Positions 8,388 through 16,828 are shown, counted from the first letter of the stretch. The stretch is 64,000 nt of DNA from Sulfopaludibacter sp963835555 (GCA_963835555.1 CAWIGC010000007.1:124001-188000), one strand, 5' to 3'. The notes: generated from the letters alone by a model not told the origin. Numbers and translations are program-made.

Positions 8388-8408
8388 ATATGTGCAAGTT
8401 GCACGTAT
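8388..8408 (-). promoter_or_regulatory. 21-bp palindrome, likely PadR operator with overlapping -35
   Basis: Two 10-base arms around a central base: ATATGTGCAA, G, TTGCACGTAT, with one mismatch. It starts 44 bases upstream of the padR start. On the minus strand the TTGCAC in this palindrome lies about 17-18 bases before TACGCT, a plausible sigma-70 promoter. A repressor bound here would block the polymerase, so autoregulation is likely. The dyad size fits PadR dimers. This is inference from position and symmetry. Confidence 0.5.
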
Positions 8409-8460
8409 GCCGGGACACGTGAATCGATCTTACAAGTGTGAATTCCAGATTCTCAAGCTG

Positions 8461-8480
8461 TACGAAAGATACGTTTCGTA
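8461..8480. promoter_or_regulatory. Inverted repeat of unknown role
   Basis: TACGAAAGATACGTTTCGTA has perfect 7-base arms (TACGAAA/TTTCGTA) around 6 bases. It lies between the padR promoter region and a strong terminator at 8540-8596, in about 250 bases without a convincing gene. It may be an operator for a short transcript on the + strand or a second site for the PadR region. Confidence 0.3.
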
Positions 8481-8539
8481 TTCCGGAGGGCAGGCTATAG
8501 GATGGGAAAGTCGTCTAGCGTAAAGAAGACAAACTCCTG

Positions 8540-8596
8540 GCGGTCGCCGCGTCTCTCCTCAAGAGCTTACTCCATTCGGCGGCCGCTCTTTTTTTT
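8540..8596 (+). terminator. Strong intrinsic terminator
   Basis: A 10-base-pair stem (GCGGTCGCCG at 8540-8549 with CGGCGGCCGC at 8577-8586, one G-T pair) with a 27-base loop. It is followed by TCTTTTTTTT, an eight-T run at 8589-8596. It reads on the + strand, although no good + strand gene lies just upstream, so it may end a short non-coding transcript that starts near 8440-8500. On the minus strand it also lies directly after the stop of the gene at 8595-9198. Confidence 0.6.
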
Positions 8597-9198
8597 AGTC
8601 CACCGGTACGGCACGGTCAAAAACCACATCGACCGTGCGTCCCCTGGTGTAGTTCCACTTCTTTTCCCCGGGTCAGCAGCACGGTAGCCAGACCCACCGC
8701 GCTACCCGCTCCGGCTCCTATGCCGGCGCCGGTCCAACTGCGATCCGCGATGCCGCCAATGGCCGCGCCCGCGCCGCCTATTTCCGCCACTCTGGCGGCG
8801 TCTGCGCCGTGGCTGGAGCCTTGTTGAATCTGGTTTTCGCCTTTGACCTTCTGGTCGGTGCCTTCGGAATCCACCGAAGCCAGGTGCGGCGTCACCTTGA
8901 TCACCTTACCGCTGGGCAGGGTCAGGGTTTCGATGCGAATGGCCAGTTCGGCTTTGCCCTTCACCCGTCCGCTGCGCAGGGAATGGGTCACCACGGCCTG
9001 CACATAACTTCCCTCGGGTACCACGATGCCGTTGTTCGCGGTAATGGGGGTGGCGGTGCGCATATAGACGTAATCGCCTTCCTTGGCGGTTCGCGTACTG
9101 ATGGAGTTCACCATTCGCAGAGCCACGTGACTGCCTTGCGGAATTTCACTGGCGCCGCACAGGAAAGGAATACACAATACCAGGATTGCCGGTCGCAT
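8595..9198 (-). CDS. Secreted glycine-zipper protein of unknown function, frameshift near the end
   Basis: A signal peptide (residues 1-17) is followed by a beta-rich domain beginning IPQGSHVALRMVNSISTRTA and containing ITANNGIVVPEGSYVQ. A glycine-rich segment of membrane-zipper type comes near the end (GGAGAAIGGIADRSWTGAGI). As written, the frame ends at 8617 with HQGTHGRCGF. Removing one base near 8632 gives QGTTVDVVFDRAVPVD and a stop at 8595, directly before the terminator stem, which is the more natural end. The pattern is common in Acidobacteria but unnamed. The Gly segment suggests anchoring in the outer membrane. Confidence 0.65.
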
Positions 9199-9244
9199 GG
9201 GGATGCTCCTGGACTTATGGTATCAGCGCCGGCCGGACGCTGGG

Positions 9245-9553
9245 TTAGTGTTTCGAGAATCGCCGCAGGCGAAAGGCTTCGGCAACAGAAATGTACAGGT
9301 TGATCAGGCCGAGACCGCTTACCGCGCCCCGCAGATACATGCTGTCCCAGTATTGGCGGACGCGCGCAATGGAGTTGGCGAAATAGTTGTTATCCCACGA
9401 TTCGGTCCACGGGAAGATCAGCAGGAAGAGCCCGATCTCCAGACAGAACGTGATCAGCAGGACCGCCCACACCTTGTGATACCAGCGCGCGGGCGGCGGA
9501 AGCGGCGGGGGAACGGGTTGCAGGCCGGTCTGTTCCGGCTCGGCTGGCATCAT
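9245..9553 (-). CDS. Small membrane protein linked to rnhB
   Basis: About 102 residues: a Pro-rich cytoplasmic N-terminus, one strong membrane segment (VWAVLLITFCLEIGLFLLIF), a short external part with Trp/Asn residues, and a second hydrophobic stretch near the end (GAVSGLGLINLYISVAEAF). The start chosen (ATGATG at 9553) overlaps the rnhB stop as ATGA. The longer open frame to 9751 is only the shadow of rnhB. Function unknown. It is the last gene of the ffh-rnhB block. Confidence 0.75.
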   Translation of the reverse strand: MMPAEPEQTGLQPVPPPLPPPARWYHKVWAVLLITFCLEIGLFLLIFPWTESWDNNYFANSIARVRQYWDSMYLRGAVSGLGLINLYISVAEAFRLRRFSKH

Positions 9554-10236
9554 GCGGCGCCTGCCGCGTCGAACAAATCCATCTGGGGATTGTAATCCAT
9601 GGGAAAGAGAGAGTGGGCGCGCACCGGTTCGAAGCTCAGGCGGTGCAGCGGCGTGGGTCCGAAGCGTTCGATGGCCCGGCAGTGTTCGGGAGTGGAATAA
9701 CCTTTGTGAGAGGCCAGGCCGTATTGCGGGAAAACCGAGTCCCAGACGCACATACAGGCGTCGCGATACACCTTGGCGAGGATGGATGCCGCGGCGATGG
9801 CGTGGCAGCGCATGTCGCCTTTAATGAGAGGACGCTGCGGCACGGGCAGGTCGATCGGGACGGCGTCGATCAGCAGAAAATCGGGCGCCGGATGCAACTG
9901 CATAACGGCCATCCGCATAGCCAAACGGGAAGCCTGATAGATGTTAATGGAATCGATTGTGGCGGCATCCACCGCCGCGATAGCCCACGCTACCGCGCGC
10001 TCGCGAATTCGTCCGGCAAGCACCTCGCGGCGCCCGGCTTCCAGCAATTTGCTGTCGTTGAGCCCACGGACCGGCCGGTCCGGAGAGAGAATTACGGCAG
10101 CCGCCATCACCGCGCCGAAGAGCGAACCGCGCCCGACTTCATCCACGCCCGCGACAGCCTGGAAGCCACGCGCCCGCAGTTCCCGCTCCAGGGTTGCCTC
10201 GCATCGGAATTTGCCACCCGCGGACTCGGGTCGCAT
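9550..10236 (-). CDS. rnhB: Ribonuclease HII
   Basis: A 228-residue enzyme that cuts RNA in RNA-DNA hybrids and removes single ribonucleotides from DNA. The N-terminal GVDEVGRGSLFG (Asp32, Glu33), LNDSKLL, and FLLIDAVPIDLP carry the D-E-D acidic residues typical of RNase HII. A later Asp lies in the KVYRDACM helix. It follows rplS by 15 bases and precedes a small membrane protein with ATGA overlap, the common rplS-rnhB order. Confidence 0.96.
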   Translation of the reverse strand: MRPESAGGKFRCEATLERELRARGFQAVAGVDEVGRGSLFGAVMAAAVILSPDRPVRGLNDSKLLEAGRREVLAGRIRERAVAWAIAAVDAATIDSINIYQASRLAMRMAVMQLHPAPDFLLIDAVPIDLPVPQRPLIKGDMRCHAIAAASILAKVYRDACMCVWDSVFPQYGLASHKGYSTPEHCRAIERFGPTPLHRLSFEPVRAHSLFPMDYNPQMDLFDAAGAA

Positions 10237-10251
10237 GGAGAAATCGCGACG

Positions 10252-10599
10252 TTACGTGCGTTCCTTGAGACGGGCTGCTTTGCCCTTCAGGGCGCGAAGA
10301 TAATACAATTTGGCGCGGCGGACCCGGCCGGTGCGCACCACATCGATATGATCCACCACCTTGGCATGAATCGGGAAAATGCGCTCGACTCCCTGGCCGA
10401 AGCTGACTTTGCGAACGGTGATGCTCTCGCCCAGTCCGGTATTATTTCGCGCGATGAGGACCCCTTCAAACGCCTGAAGACGCTCTTTGTCGCCTTCTTT
10501 GATCTTCACGTGGACCCGGATGGTGTCGCCGGGCCGGAACTCAGGGACATCGGCCCGTTTGTTCTTGTTGATAAATTTCGTCAGCAACGCGTTCTGCAT
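10252..10599 (-). CDS. rplS: 50S ribosomal protein L19
   Basis: A complete 115-residue L19 (FRPGDTIRVHVKIKEGDKER, FEGVLIARNNTGLGESITVRK, SFGQGVERIFPIH, RRAKLYYLR). It sits at the 30S-50S interface. The gene starts 18 bases after the corrected trmD stop, the usual trmD-rplS pairing. Confidence 0.98.
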   Translation of the reverse strand: MQNALLTKFINKNKRADVPEFRPGDTIRVHVKIKEGDKERLQAFEGVLIARNNTGLGESITVRKVSFGQGVERIFPIHAKVVDHIDVVRTGRVRRAKLYYLRALKGKAARLKERT

Positions 10600-10617
10600 G
10601 AAAATTTCCTTGAATCT

Positions 10618-11374
10618 TTATCTTACACGATTAGTGGTGCCATGAGGCAATTCCTTATTCCGGCCCAGGAGATCGGGCCGCAGCCGGGCCGTTTTTTCGC
10701 GCGCCAATTGCCTGCGAAAGCGGCGAATTTCTTCGTGATTCCCGTTCAATAGCACCTCCGGCACTTTCCACCCGCGAAATTCGGCGGGACGCGTCCAGTG
10801 CGGGCAGTCGAGCAGCCCCTCTCCCGTGACCGGTGTCCTGAAAGGAATCGAAGGCGGCCGAAGTTTCGTTTCCCAGGACTCCGGGGATCAGGCGCGCCAC
10901 GGCATCGATCGATCACGGCAGCGGCGAGTTCGCCTCCGCTTAAGACATAATTGCCGATCGAAATTCATCATCGGCCAGGTGCTCGGCAACGCGCTCATCG
11001 ACGCCTTCATAACGGCCGCAAATGAGCAGTAACTCGTTCTCGCGGCTGTAGGCATTGGCCAGACGTTGATCGAACGGACGTCCGGAGGCCGAAAGCAGCA
11101 CGGTCTTACGCCGTGGAGGAGGCGGTGCGGCGGGAGATTCGCCGGATTGCCAGATGGTTTCCACCGCGGCGAACAGCGGCTCGGGTTTCAGCACCATACC
11201 CTCGCCTCCGCCAAAGGGCCGGTCATCGACAGTGCGGTGGCGGTCGCTGGTCCAGTCGCGCAGGTTGTGAATGCGGATATCCAGCAGTCCCGCATCCTTG
11301 CCGCGCTTCACTACGCCATGCGCAAACGGTCCCTCGAAGAATTCGGGGAAGATGGTCAGCACATGGAAGATCAC
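10618..11374 (-). CDS. trmD: tRNA (guanine-37-N1)-methyltransferase, two frameshifts
   Basis: TrmD methylates G37 of tRNAs with S-adenosylmethionine and is normally essential. The first 140 residues are clear (MIFHVLTIFPEFF, DDRPFGGGEGMV, LICGRYEGVDERV). The frame then breaks near 10956, where one missing T in a TTTT run would restore DDEFSIGNYVLSGGELAA. It breaks again near 10843, where an extra G would restore DTGHGEGLLDCPHWTRP. The corrected frame ends at the TAA at 10618-10620, giving about 252 residues, a normal length. Both shifts lie in homopolymer runs, so sequence error is likelier than loss. It overlaps rimM by 4 bases. Confidence 0.9.
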
Positions 11375-11889
11375 GTCCGGTTCAAGTCCTTCAACCCTTC
11401 AGGCAATTCTACAGCGATGCGCCGGGCGGCCGGATCGATCTGCTTACAGATGGAGCGGGCGAACGGAATCAACAGACCGTCGTCCACCACCAGGAGTCCG
11501 TGACCGCCGCCATCCTCCCAACCGGTCACACATCCCATGCGCGCGCCGCTGGCGGCATCGAACACTTCGCAGCCGATCAGGTCAGACTGAAAGAACTCGT
11601 TCTCTTCCAGGGGAACGCGCTCTCCGGCAGGCACGCGCACTTCGGCGCCGGAAAGCAGTTCAGCATCCGAGATGGTATCGACACCGCGGAATTTGAAGAC
11701 CAGCGTGTCCATGTGGAACCAGGTGGACTCCACTTCGAAACGCCGGCCCTCGCCGAACAGGAAGACTTCTTTCAATGCTTGGAAACGTTCAGGCTTACTG
11801 CTGAGAGAGACGGCTGTGATTTCACCGCGATTGCCCCTGGTTTTGCCCAGGACGGCAATGGTGACCCACGAACCCTCCGGCTGGTTCAC
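11371..11889 (-). CDS. rimM: 16S rRNA processing protein RimM
   Basis: 172 residues in two domains: an N-terminal beta-barrel (WVTIAVLGKTRGNRGEITAV) and a C-terminal PRC-barrel-like domain (LIGCEVFDAASGARMGCVTG). It binds S19 and helps mature the 30S head. Its end overlaps the trmD start and its start overlaps the khpA end, so translation of the block is coupled. Confidence 0.95.
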   Translation of the reverse strand: MNQPEGSWVTIAVLGKTRGNRGEITAVSLSSKPERFQALKEVFLFGEGRRFEVESTWFHMDTLVFKFRGVDTISDAELLSGAEVRVPAGERVPLEENEFFQSDLIGCEVFDAASGARMGCVTGWEDGGGHGLLVVDDGLLIPFARSICKQIDPAARRIAVELPEGLKDLNRT

Positions 11890-12116
11890 TCGAGAATTTC
11901 CAACGTGAAGCGGCGGTTCAGTTTCATCCCGGCCGCACCGAGAATGGTGCGAATGGAACGGGCCGTGCGCCCCTGCTTACCAATCACCTTCCCCAGATCG
12001 CTGGGTGCTACCTTCAACTCCAGTACGGTGACCTGCTCGCCTTCCACTACCTGGACCGAGACCTCCTCAGGGATGTCAACCAGAGCTTTGGCAATGTCTT
12101 CAATCAACTGTTTCAT
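11886..12116 (-). CDS. khpA: KH-domain RNA-binding protein
   Basis: A 76-residue single KH domain with the core GKVIGKQGRTARSIRTIL, close to the KhpA/YlqC family that is encoded between rpsP and rimM in many bacteria. It probably acts as a small RNA chaperone. It overlaps rimM by 4 bases. Confidence 0.95.
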   Translation of the reverse strand: MKQLIEDIAKALVDIPEEVSVQVVEGEQVTVLELKVAPSDLGKVIGKQGRTARSIRTILGAAGMKLNRRFTLEILE

Positions 12117-12233
12117 GCACCCCGCCTCCTACAAGCTCATGGTAGCGAAACACGCTCGTTAAGTACGCAAAATCGCGCACATTACCAATACTGGCCGTTA
12201 TCTTCTTTACAGTTAGCGCCTGCTAAATACGAT

Positions 12234-12491
12234 TTAGGCCACAGGCTGGGGTTGCTCGGCCGGATTATTCTTTACCAGCCGCTGGACGGTATCCGACAAC
12301 TGGGCGCCATTCTTGACCCAATAATCCAGGCGATCGTGCTTCAACAGCACCTTGGCCGGCTTGGTCAGCGGATTATAGTGTCCCAACACTTCGAGGTTGC
12401 GGCCATTGCGGGCGCGCTCTTTTTCAATCACGACTACGCGATAAAACGGCTTCTTTTTGGCGCCAAACCGCGCCAGGCGAATCATCAGCAT
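12234..12491 (-). CDS. rpsP: 30S ribosomal protein S16
   Basis: 85 residues with the S16 pattern (MIRLARFGAKKKPFYRVVV, LEVLGHYNP, LDYWVKNGAQLSDTV). Two in-frame ATGs (12491 and 12485) are possible; the first has GGAG five bases upstream. It lies 26 bases after ffh. About 117 bases with no gene follow before khpA. Confidence 0.97.
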   Translation of the reverse strand: MLMIRLARFGAKKKPFYRVVVIEKERARNGRNLEVLGHYNPLTKPAKVLLKHDRLDYWVKNGAQLSDTVQRLVKNNPAEQPQPVA

Positions 12492-12517
12492 CTATACTCC
12501 AGAATTCGAATCTAATT

Positions 12518-13888
12518 TTACCTGCCCAGCCCCGGAATATCGAAGGGAAATCCACCGGGCAATTTCATCTTCCCCAGTTTCTTGCCCATCAAACCGCCCG
12601 AAAGGCTCTTCATCATCTTGCGGGCCTCGGCATACTGCTTCAACAATTGATTTACTTCCTGCACGCTGGTGCCACTGCCTTTGGCAATCCGCCGGCGCCG
12701 GGTACCATTGATGATCATGTGATTGGCCCGTTCGCGAGGAGTCATCGAATCGATGATCGCCACCACGCGGCCAATTTCCTTCTCGTCCACTTTGACGTTG
12801 TTCAAATCCTTCATCATGCCCACCTTGGGCATCATGTCGAGGAGTGAACTAAGCGGACCGAGTTTGCGGATGCTTTTTAACTGATCGCGGAAATCGGCCA
12901 GCGTGAAGTCGTTCTCGATGAGCTTGCGCTGCATCTCCACGGCCTTCTTCTGATCGATCTGCTCGCTGGCTTTTTCGATGAACGACAGAATGTCGCCCAT
13001 CCCCAAAATGCGATTGGCGGCGCGATCGGGATGAAACTGTTCCAACGCATCCAATTTTTCGCCGATACCGACGAATTTGAGAGGCTGGCCGGTAACCTGG
13101 CGAATCGAAAGCGCCGCGCCGCCCCTGGCGTCGCCATCCATTTTGGTGAGGATCACGCCGGTAATGCCGAGGCGCTTGTGAAACTCGTCGGCAGACTTTA
13201 CGGCATCCTGCCCGGTCATGGCGTCGGCGACGAACAAAATCTCCACCGGGTTGAGCTGCTCTTTCAACTGCTGCAGTTCGCCCATCAGGTCGTCGTCGAT
13301 GTGCAGGCGGCCGGCGGTATCCACCAGCAACACGTCGCGGCCGTTATTGACTGCCTCGCGCCGGGCGGATTTGGTCAATTCCAGCGGCTGCGTTTCTCCC
13401 GGCGCGCCTTCGTAGATGGGCTGGCCGGCATCGCGCGCCACTACGCGCAACTGCTCCCGCGCGGCCGGACGATAAACGTCCACCGAAACGAGCATGGGCC
13501 GGTGCCCGTTCTTCGAAAGCCAGCGCGCCAGTTTGCCCGTGGACGTAGTTTTACCGGAGCCCTGCAAGCCGACGATGAGGAATACGCTGGGCGGCTCGTT
13601 GGCAAAGCGCAGGCGGGACTCGTGAGAACCCAGAATTTTGACCAGCTCTTCGTTGACGATCTTGATGACCTGTTGGGAGGGGGACAGCGCGGAAAGCACT
13701 TCCTCGCCCATGGCCTTCACCTTGATGGCTTCGATGAGCTGCTTGACAACCTTAAAATTAACGTCGGCTTCGAGCAGCGCCATGCGAATTTCGCGCAGGG
13801 CGCTTTCCATATTCTCGGCCGAAAGTTTGCCTTCGCCGCGCAGGTTTTTGAAGACCCGCTGCAGCTTTTCAGATAGGTTGTCGAACAT
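12518..13888 (-). CDS. ffh: Signal recognition particle protein Ffh
   Basis: 456 residues, full length. Helical N domain (1-90); GTPase domain with P-loop GLQGSGKT at 107-114, DTAGR, and TKMDGDARGG; then the Met-rich M domain with RRRRIAKGSG, which binds the SRP RNA and signal sequences. It delivers nascent membrane proteins to FtsY. It is the first gene of the translation block. A strong stem-loop lies just before the start (13901-13924). Confidence 0.98.
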   Translation of the reverse strand: MFDNLSEKLQRVFKNLRGEGKLSAENMESALREIRMALLEADVNFKVVKQLIEAIKVKAMGEEVLSALSPSQQVIKIVNEELVKILGSHESRLRFANEPPSVFLIVGLQGSGKTTSTGKLARWLSKNGHRPMLVSVDVYRPAAREQLRVVARDAGQPIYEGAPGETQPLELTKSARREAVNNGRDVLLVDTAGRLHIDDDLMGELQQLKEQLNPVEILFVADAMTGQDAVKSADEFHKRLGITGVILTKMDGDARGGAALSIRQVTGQPLKFVGIGEKLDALEQFHPDRAANRILGMGDILSFIEKASEQIDQKKAVEMQRKLIENDFTLADFRDQLKSIRKLGPLSSLLDMMPKVGMMKDLNNVKVDEKEIGRVVAIIDSMTPRERANHMIINGTRRRRIAKGSGTSVQEVNQLLKQYAEARKMMKSLSGGLMGKKLGKMKLPGGFPFDIPGLGR

Positions 13889-13900
13889 GAGAGTACAAAC

Positions 13901-13924
13901 CCCGGCGTCATTTCAGACGCCGGG
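13901..13924 (-). terminator. Perfect 9-bp stem-loop just upstream of ffh
   Basis: CCCGGCGTC and GACGCCGGG around a 6-base loop. On the minus strand it is followed by GTTTGT, a weak T-rich tail, and ffh starts 12 bases later. It could end transcription from the cold-shock gene upstream or act as a leader hairpin for ffh. A TATACT box lies about 25 bases further upstream on the minus strand without a clear -35. Confidence 0.45.
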
Positions 13925-13966
13925 ACACGTAAGCGATTCTCTTAGTATAACTGATGACGCCGGAGT

Positions 13967-14380
13967 TCAGGCAGGCGGCGCAATGCGGATGCTGCTGGCC
14001 GCCATTTTCCCGGTGCGGTCCATTCCCAGTTCGTAGATCACCTTGGTGCCGGGCCGCAGGTCCGTGGCCAGGCCTTCCACCAGGCGCGAGACGTGGAAGA
14101 AGATATCGCGTCCTCCATCATCGGGCCGCAAAAAGCCAAATCCCTTGGCTTCGAAATAGGTGACCACGCTCCCGGTTTGTTCGCCGGAGGGCGCTTCCGC
14201 GCCGGATTCGCCGGATTCGCCCGACGCCTGCGAGGGCCGGCTGGACTTATCGCCAACCCCTTGTTTGATCAGGGCAAGATCGGCTTCGCTCCACTCGGTA
14301 GCGGGCTCTTCAGTAGGCATTTTAAAGTCCGGATTGCGCTTCCGGGCTTCTTCGAACATGCGTTTTTGACGTGCGTTCAA
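13967..14380 (-). CDS. Protein with C-terminal cold-shock domain
   Basis: 137 residues. The N-terminal 65 are charged and likely disordered (MNARQKRMFEEARKRNPDFK, then a Ser/Gly/Glu-rich linker). Residues 70-137 form a cold-shock domain: TGSVVTYFEAKGFGFLRPDD is the RNP1-type strand, and DIFFHVSRL is RNP2-type. It binds single-stranded RNA or DNA. The N-terminal extension makes it longer than typical Csp proteins (about 70 residues). Confidence 0.85.
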   Translation of the reverse strand: MNARQKRMFEEARKRNPDFKMPTEEPATEWSEADLALIKQGVGDKSSRPSQASGESGESGAEAPSGEQTGSVVTYFEAKGFGFLRPDDGGRDIFFHVSRLVEGLATDLRPGTKVIYELGMDRTGKMAASSIRIAPPA

Positions 14381-14407
14381 CGAAAATTTCCTCTAAATTC
14401 GGCGTAT

Positions 14408-14635
14408 CTACGCCGTGACAGGCGCGGTCTTCTTTCTACGGGCACCCTTCTTTTCGGCGGGGGGCTGCCGGTCACTTTTCTTCAAACTGCCCATCACCAT
14501 ACCGGTGACAAATTTCTTCTCGCCGTGATCGTCGAACTTGATCACAATGCGCTCTTCGCTGCTGGACATCACTGTACCCAGGCCGAACTTTTGGTGCTCC
14601 ACTTGGGCGCCCTGATTATAGGTGTTGGAAGCCAT
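14408..14635 (-). CDS. Small basic protein similar to the UvrD/PcrA C-terminal tudor-like domain
   Basis: 75 residues. The core GAQVEHQKFGLGTVMSSSEE, then IVIKFDDHGEKKF, matches the short tudor-like (DUF3553-like) domain found at the end of UvrD/PcrA helicases. The tail is Lys/Arg-rich. As a free protein it may bind RNA polymerase or nucleic acid. The stop lies within a 6-bp hairpin (about 14400-14415), with 27 bases to the cold-shock gene. Confidence 0.65.
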   Translation of the reverse strand: MASNTYNQGAQVEHQKFGLGTVMSSSEERIVIKFDDHGEKKFVTGMVMGSLKKSDRQPPAEKKGARRKKTAPVTA

Positions 14636-14783
14636 AGAGTCTCTTAGCTTTACTCCTCGATTAGATTGCAGGGGGTATTCGGTACCGGCAAGACGGGGAT
14701 AGAGGTATCAGGCAGAAGTACCACAATGAAATCTACCATTTATCTTAGCAAACCGATTGCCAATTTGTCGAGCAGCGTTAGAT

Positions 14784-15514
14784 TTACCGCGATTCGATGG
14801 AGCGGATGGCGGTTTCGGCGGCGCGAGAAAGACTGATGGGCGGCATAAAGCCGAAGCCGCGATTGCGCTGGGCCAGGTTTTCCTGACCCGATGCCGCGAT
14901 CTTGTGAAGCGCGGGCAAATCGCTCCGGTCGCCGCCCGCGCCGATAATCCGCATGGCGTACAGTTTGTCCGGCACCTGGGAACTGGAGAGCAGGTTGCGG
15001 GCCAGGCGCAGAGCTGCGGCAGCGTCGAGCAGCGCCAGGCGGTCGATCGCCATATCGCCGATCATGCCGCCTTTGCCGGCGAGTGCGGCGAGATACGGAA
15101 TCACCGCCCGGTCGTGATACTCGCTGAGGGCGGCCAGGGCATTGGTGGCGACCAGGATGTTTTCGTCCTGGGCGGCGTGGCTCAGCGGCTCCAGCAGATC
15201 GACTCTTTGGAAACTGCCGAGCGATCGCGCGGCGGCGGCGCGCACCTGCTCATTGCGGCTGGAGAGCGCTTCCCGCAATTGTGCCACGGCTCCGGCCAGG
15301 CGCAGATTTTCTGCGGCGCAGGCCAGCAGGCCCGGGTCTTCCATGGCGCGGCCCATGGCGGCGAGGGTCTCGGCGTCTTTGACGCCGCGTAAGTCGAAAC
15401 AGGCGCCGGCGCGCTGGGTGGCGGTCAATTTGGCGTCGAACAACCTCTCCAGCGGCCCCTGGCCGGCGGCGCCAAGGCGAGCATCGGAACAAACAAAAGT
15501 GCGAGTGTTTTCAT
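14784..15514 (-). CDS. Secreted HEAT-repeat protein, frameshift at the signal peptide
   Basis: The body (from 15443 down) consists of HEAT-type helical repeats (AAENLRLAGAVAQLREALSS, VRAAAARSLGSF, ATNALAALSEY, DKLYAMRIIGAGGDRSDLPA). An ATG at 15514 begins a signal peptide (MKTLALLFVPMLALA) in a neighbouring frame. One missing base near 15470 would join it to GPLERLFDAKLT. That ATG overlaps the TPR gene stop as ATGA, which supports it as the true start. The repeats imply protein-protein contacts in the periplasm. Confidence 0.65.
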
Positions 15515-16701
15515 TTTGCGGCCCTCTCTAAAGCCTGGGAAATGGCTTCGGCATGTTTCCGGAATAGCGGCTCCGGCGTCTGCAGCGACATGGCTTTTTC
15601 CATGTACTGGTGCGCTTCGGCGAATCGATGATTCTTGTACAGCGCCCAGGCGAGCGCATCGTAACTATAGATGTCGCGGCGAAATTGCAGTTCGCCCCGG
15701 GCCAGTTCGAGAGCGCGATCGAGCTTGATATCGCGATCGGCAAAGGCGAATACCAGGTTGCGATTGGCGGTCTCGCCGGTGGCGCGAGAAACGCGGTCGA
15801 TGGCATCCAGCAGGTCCATCTGCCTCCGGGCGAGGGCGGTTTGGCCGGTCTTCTGATAAAGATCGTAGAGCGCGGCAGCATAGTCGGGCAGCGGCGTGAT
15901 TTCCTGGGCGCGCTTATAGTTTTGGATGGCGCTCTTCAGGTCGCCTGTTTCCGCCTGCGTTTTGGCGAGCCCGGCATAGGCCGGATGGTAGCCGCGAAAG
16001 GTCCGCAAGGCAGTGGTGAATTGTTGCGCGGCCTGCTCGTACTGCCCCGATTTGAAGTAGATGTTGCCCAGGTCCACCATGCACCAGGCCACGTTTTCCG
16101 GGGAACTGCTGCCGGCTTCGATGGCCTTCTTCATGATCGCGATGGCGCCGGGGACGTCGTTGAACAGGAAATGAAAGTGGGCCGCGCGGTTGTAACTGGC
16201 CAGGTCGGGGCGCAGGGTTACCATTTTCTGATAGGCCTCAGCGGCATCATTGTATTCACCAATCTCCGTGAGTGCGTCGCCGAGCGTGCCCCAGTTCCAG
16301 GGGTCGGCGCCGTCCATTTTGATGAGGCGGCGCGAGGACTCGGCCGCTTTGGCGAAGAGATGCCGCTCGAGTTGCGTTTCGATCAGCAGGCGGTGCGCTT
16401 CATATTGTGTGTTGTCGGCGGAGATGACGCTGTCCAGGATGCCGGCGGCGCGCTCCAGGTAGGAATAGTCGGTAGTTTCGCGCGTCTTCTGAATGTAAGC
16501 GCCGGCCAGCAGCACCTGAAAGTGCAGATCGTCCGGCTTGGTCTTGATCATCAGGCTGTACATGGCGATGCGGTCATCGGTGCTCATGCCGGCGACCTTT
16601 TCCGCCAGCGAGCGGTCGGAGAGTGCGCCCAGAATGCGATCGGCATTGGACTGGGCGAGGGTTATCGACGCGAAGAGAAGTGGATAGATGAGAGCTTTCA
16701 T
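15511..16701 (-). CDS. Secreted tetratricopeptide-repeat protein
   Basis: 396 residues from the ATG at 16701, which opens with a signal peptide (MKALIYPLLFASITLAQ). The open frame reaches 16944, but that extension runs through an inverted repeat and is not coding. TPR motifs follow along the length (DPWNWGTLGDALTEIGEYND, AAEAYQKMVTLRPD, GYHPAYAGLAKTQAETGDLK, HQYMEKAMSL). It probably scaffolds a periplasmic complex. It is coupled to the HEAT-repeat gene by ATGA overlap. Confidence 0.8.
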   Translation of the reverse strand: MKALIYPLLFASITLAQSNADRILGALSDRSLAEKVAGMSTDDRIAMYSLMIKTKPDDLHFQVLLAGAYIQKTRETTDYSYLERAAGILDSVISADNTQYEAHRLLIETQLERHLFAKAAESSRRLIKMDGADPWNWGTLGDALTEIGEYNDAAEAYQKMVTLRPDLASYNRAAHFHFLFNDVPGAIAIMKKAIEAGSSSPENVAWCMVDLGNIYFKSGQYEQAAQQFTTALRTFRGYHPAYAGLAKTQAETGDLKSAIQNYKRAQEITPLPDYAAALYDLYQKTGQTALARRQMDLLDAIDRVSRATGETANRNLVFAFADRDIKLDRALELARGELQFRRDIYSYDALAWALYKNHRFAEAHQYMEKAMSLQTPEPLFRKHAEAISQALERAAK

Positions 16702-16721
16702 AAAATTTCCCAGATGGTTTT

Positions 16722-16817
16722 CATCGCGGAGGCGCGGAGACGCTGAGGAAGACGCAGAGGGAGAATTCGAGGAGACTTTCTCCGCGTGTTCCTCCGCGTC
16801 TCCGCGTCTCCGCGATG
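16722..16817. repeat. Long imperfect palindrome between genes
   Basis: The outer arms (16722-16743 and 16796-16817) match over 21 of 22 bases as inverted copies, rich in CGCGGAGAC units. The inner arms are also partly complementary. The whole 96-base element can fold into one long hairpin. It lies in the 127-base gap between the TPR and DUF4331 genes. It resembles REP/REPIN-type dispersed palindromes made of 'gcggagacgcgg' units; copies elsewhere in the genome could not be checked. Confidence 0.6.
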
Positions 16818-16828
16818 AGTTTAGTTTT

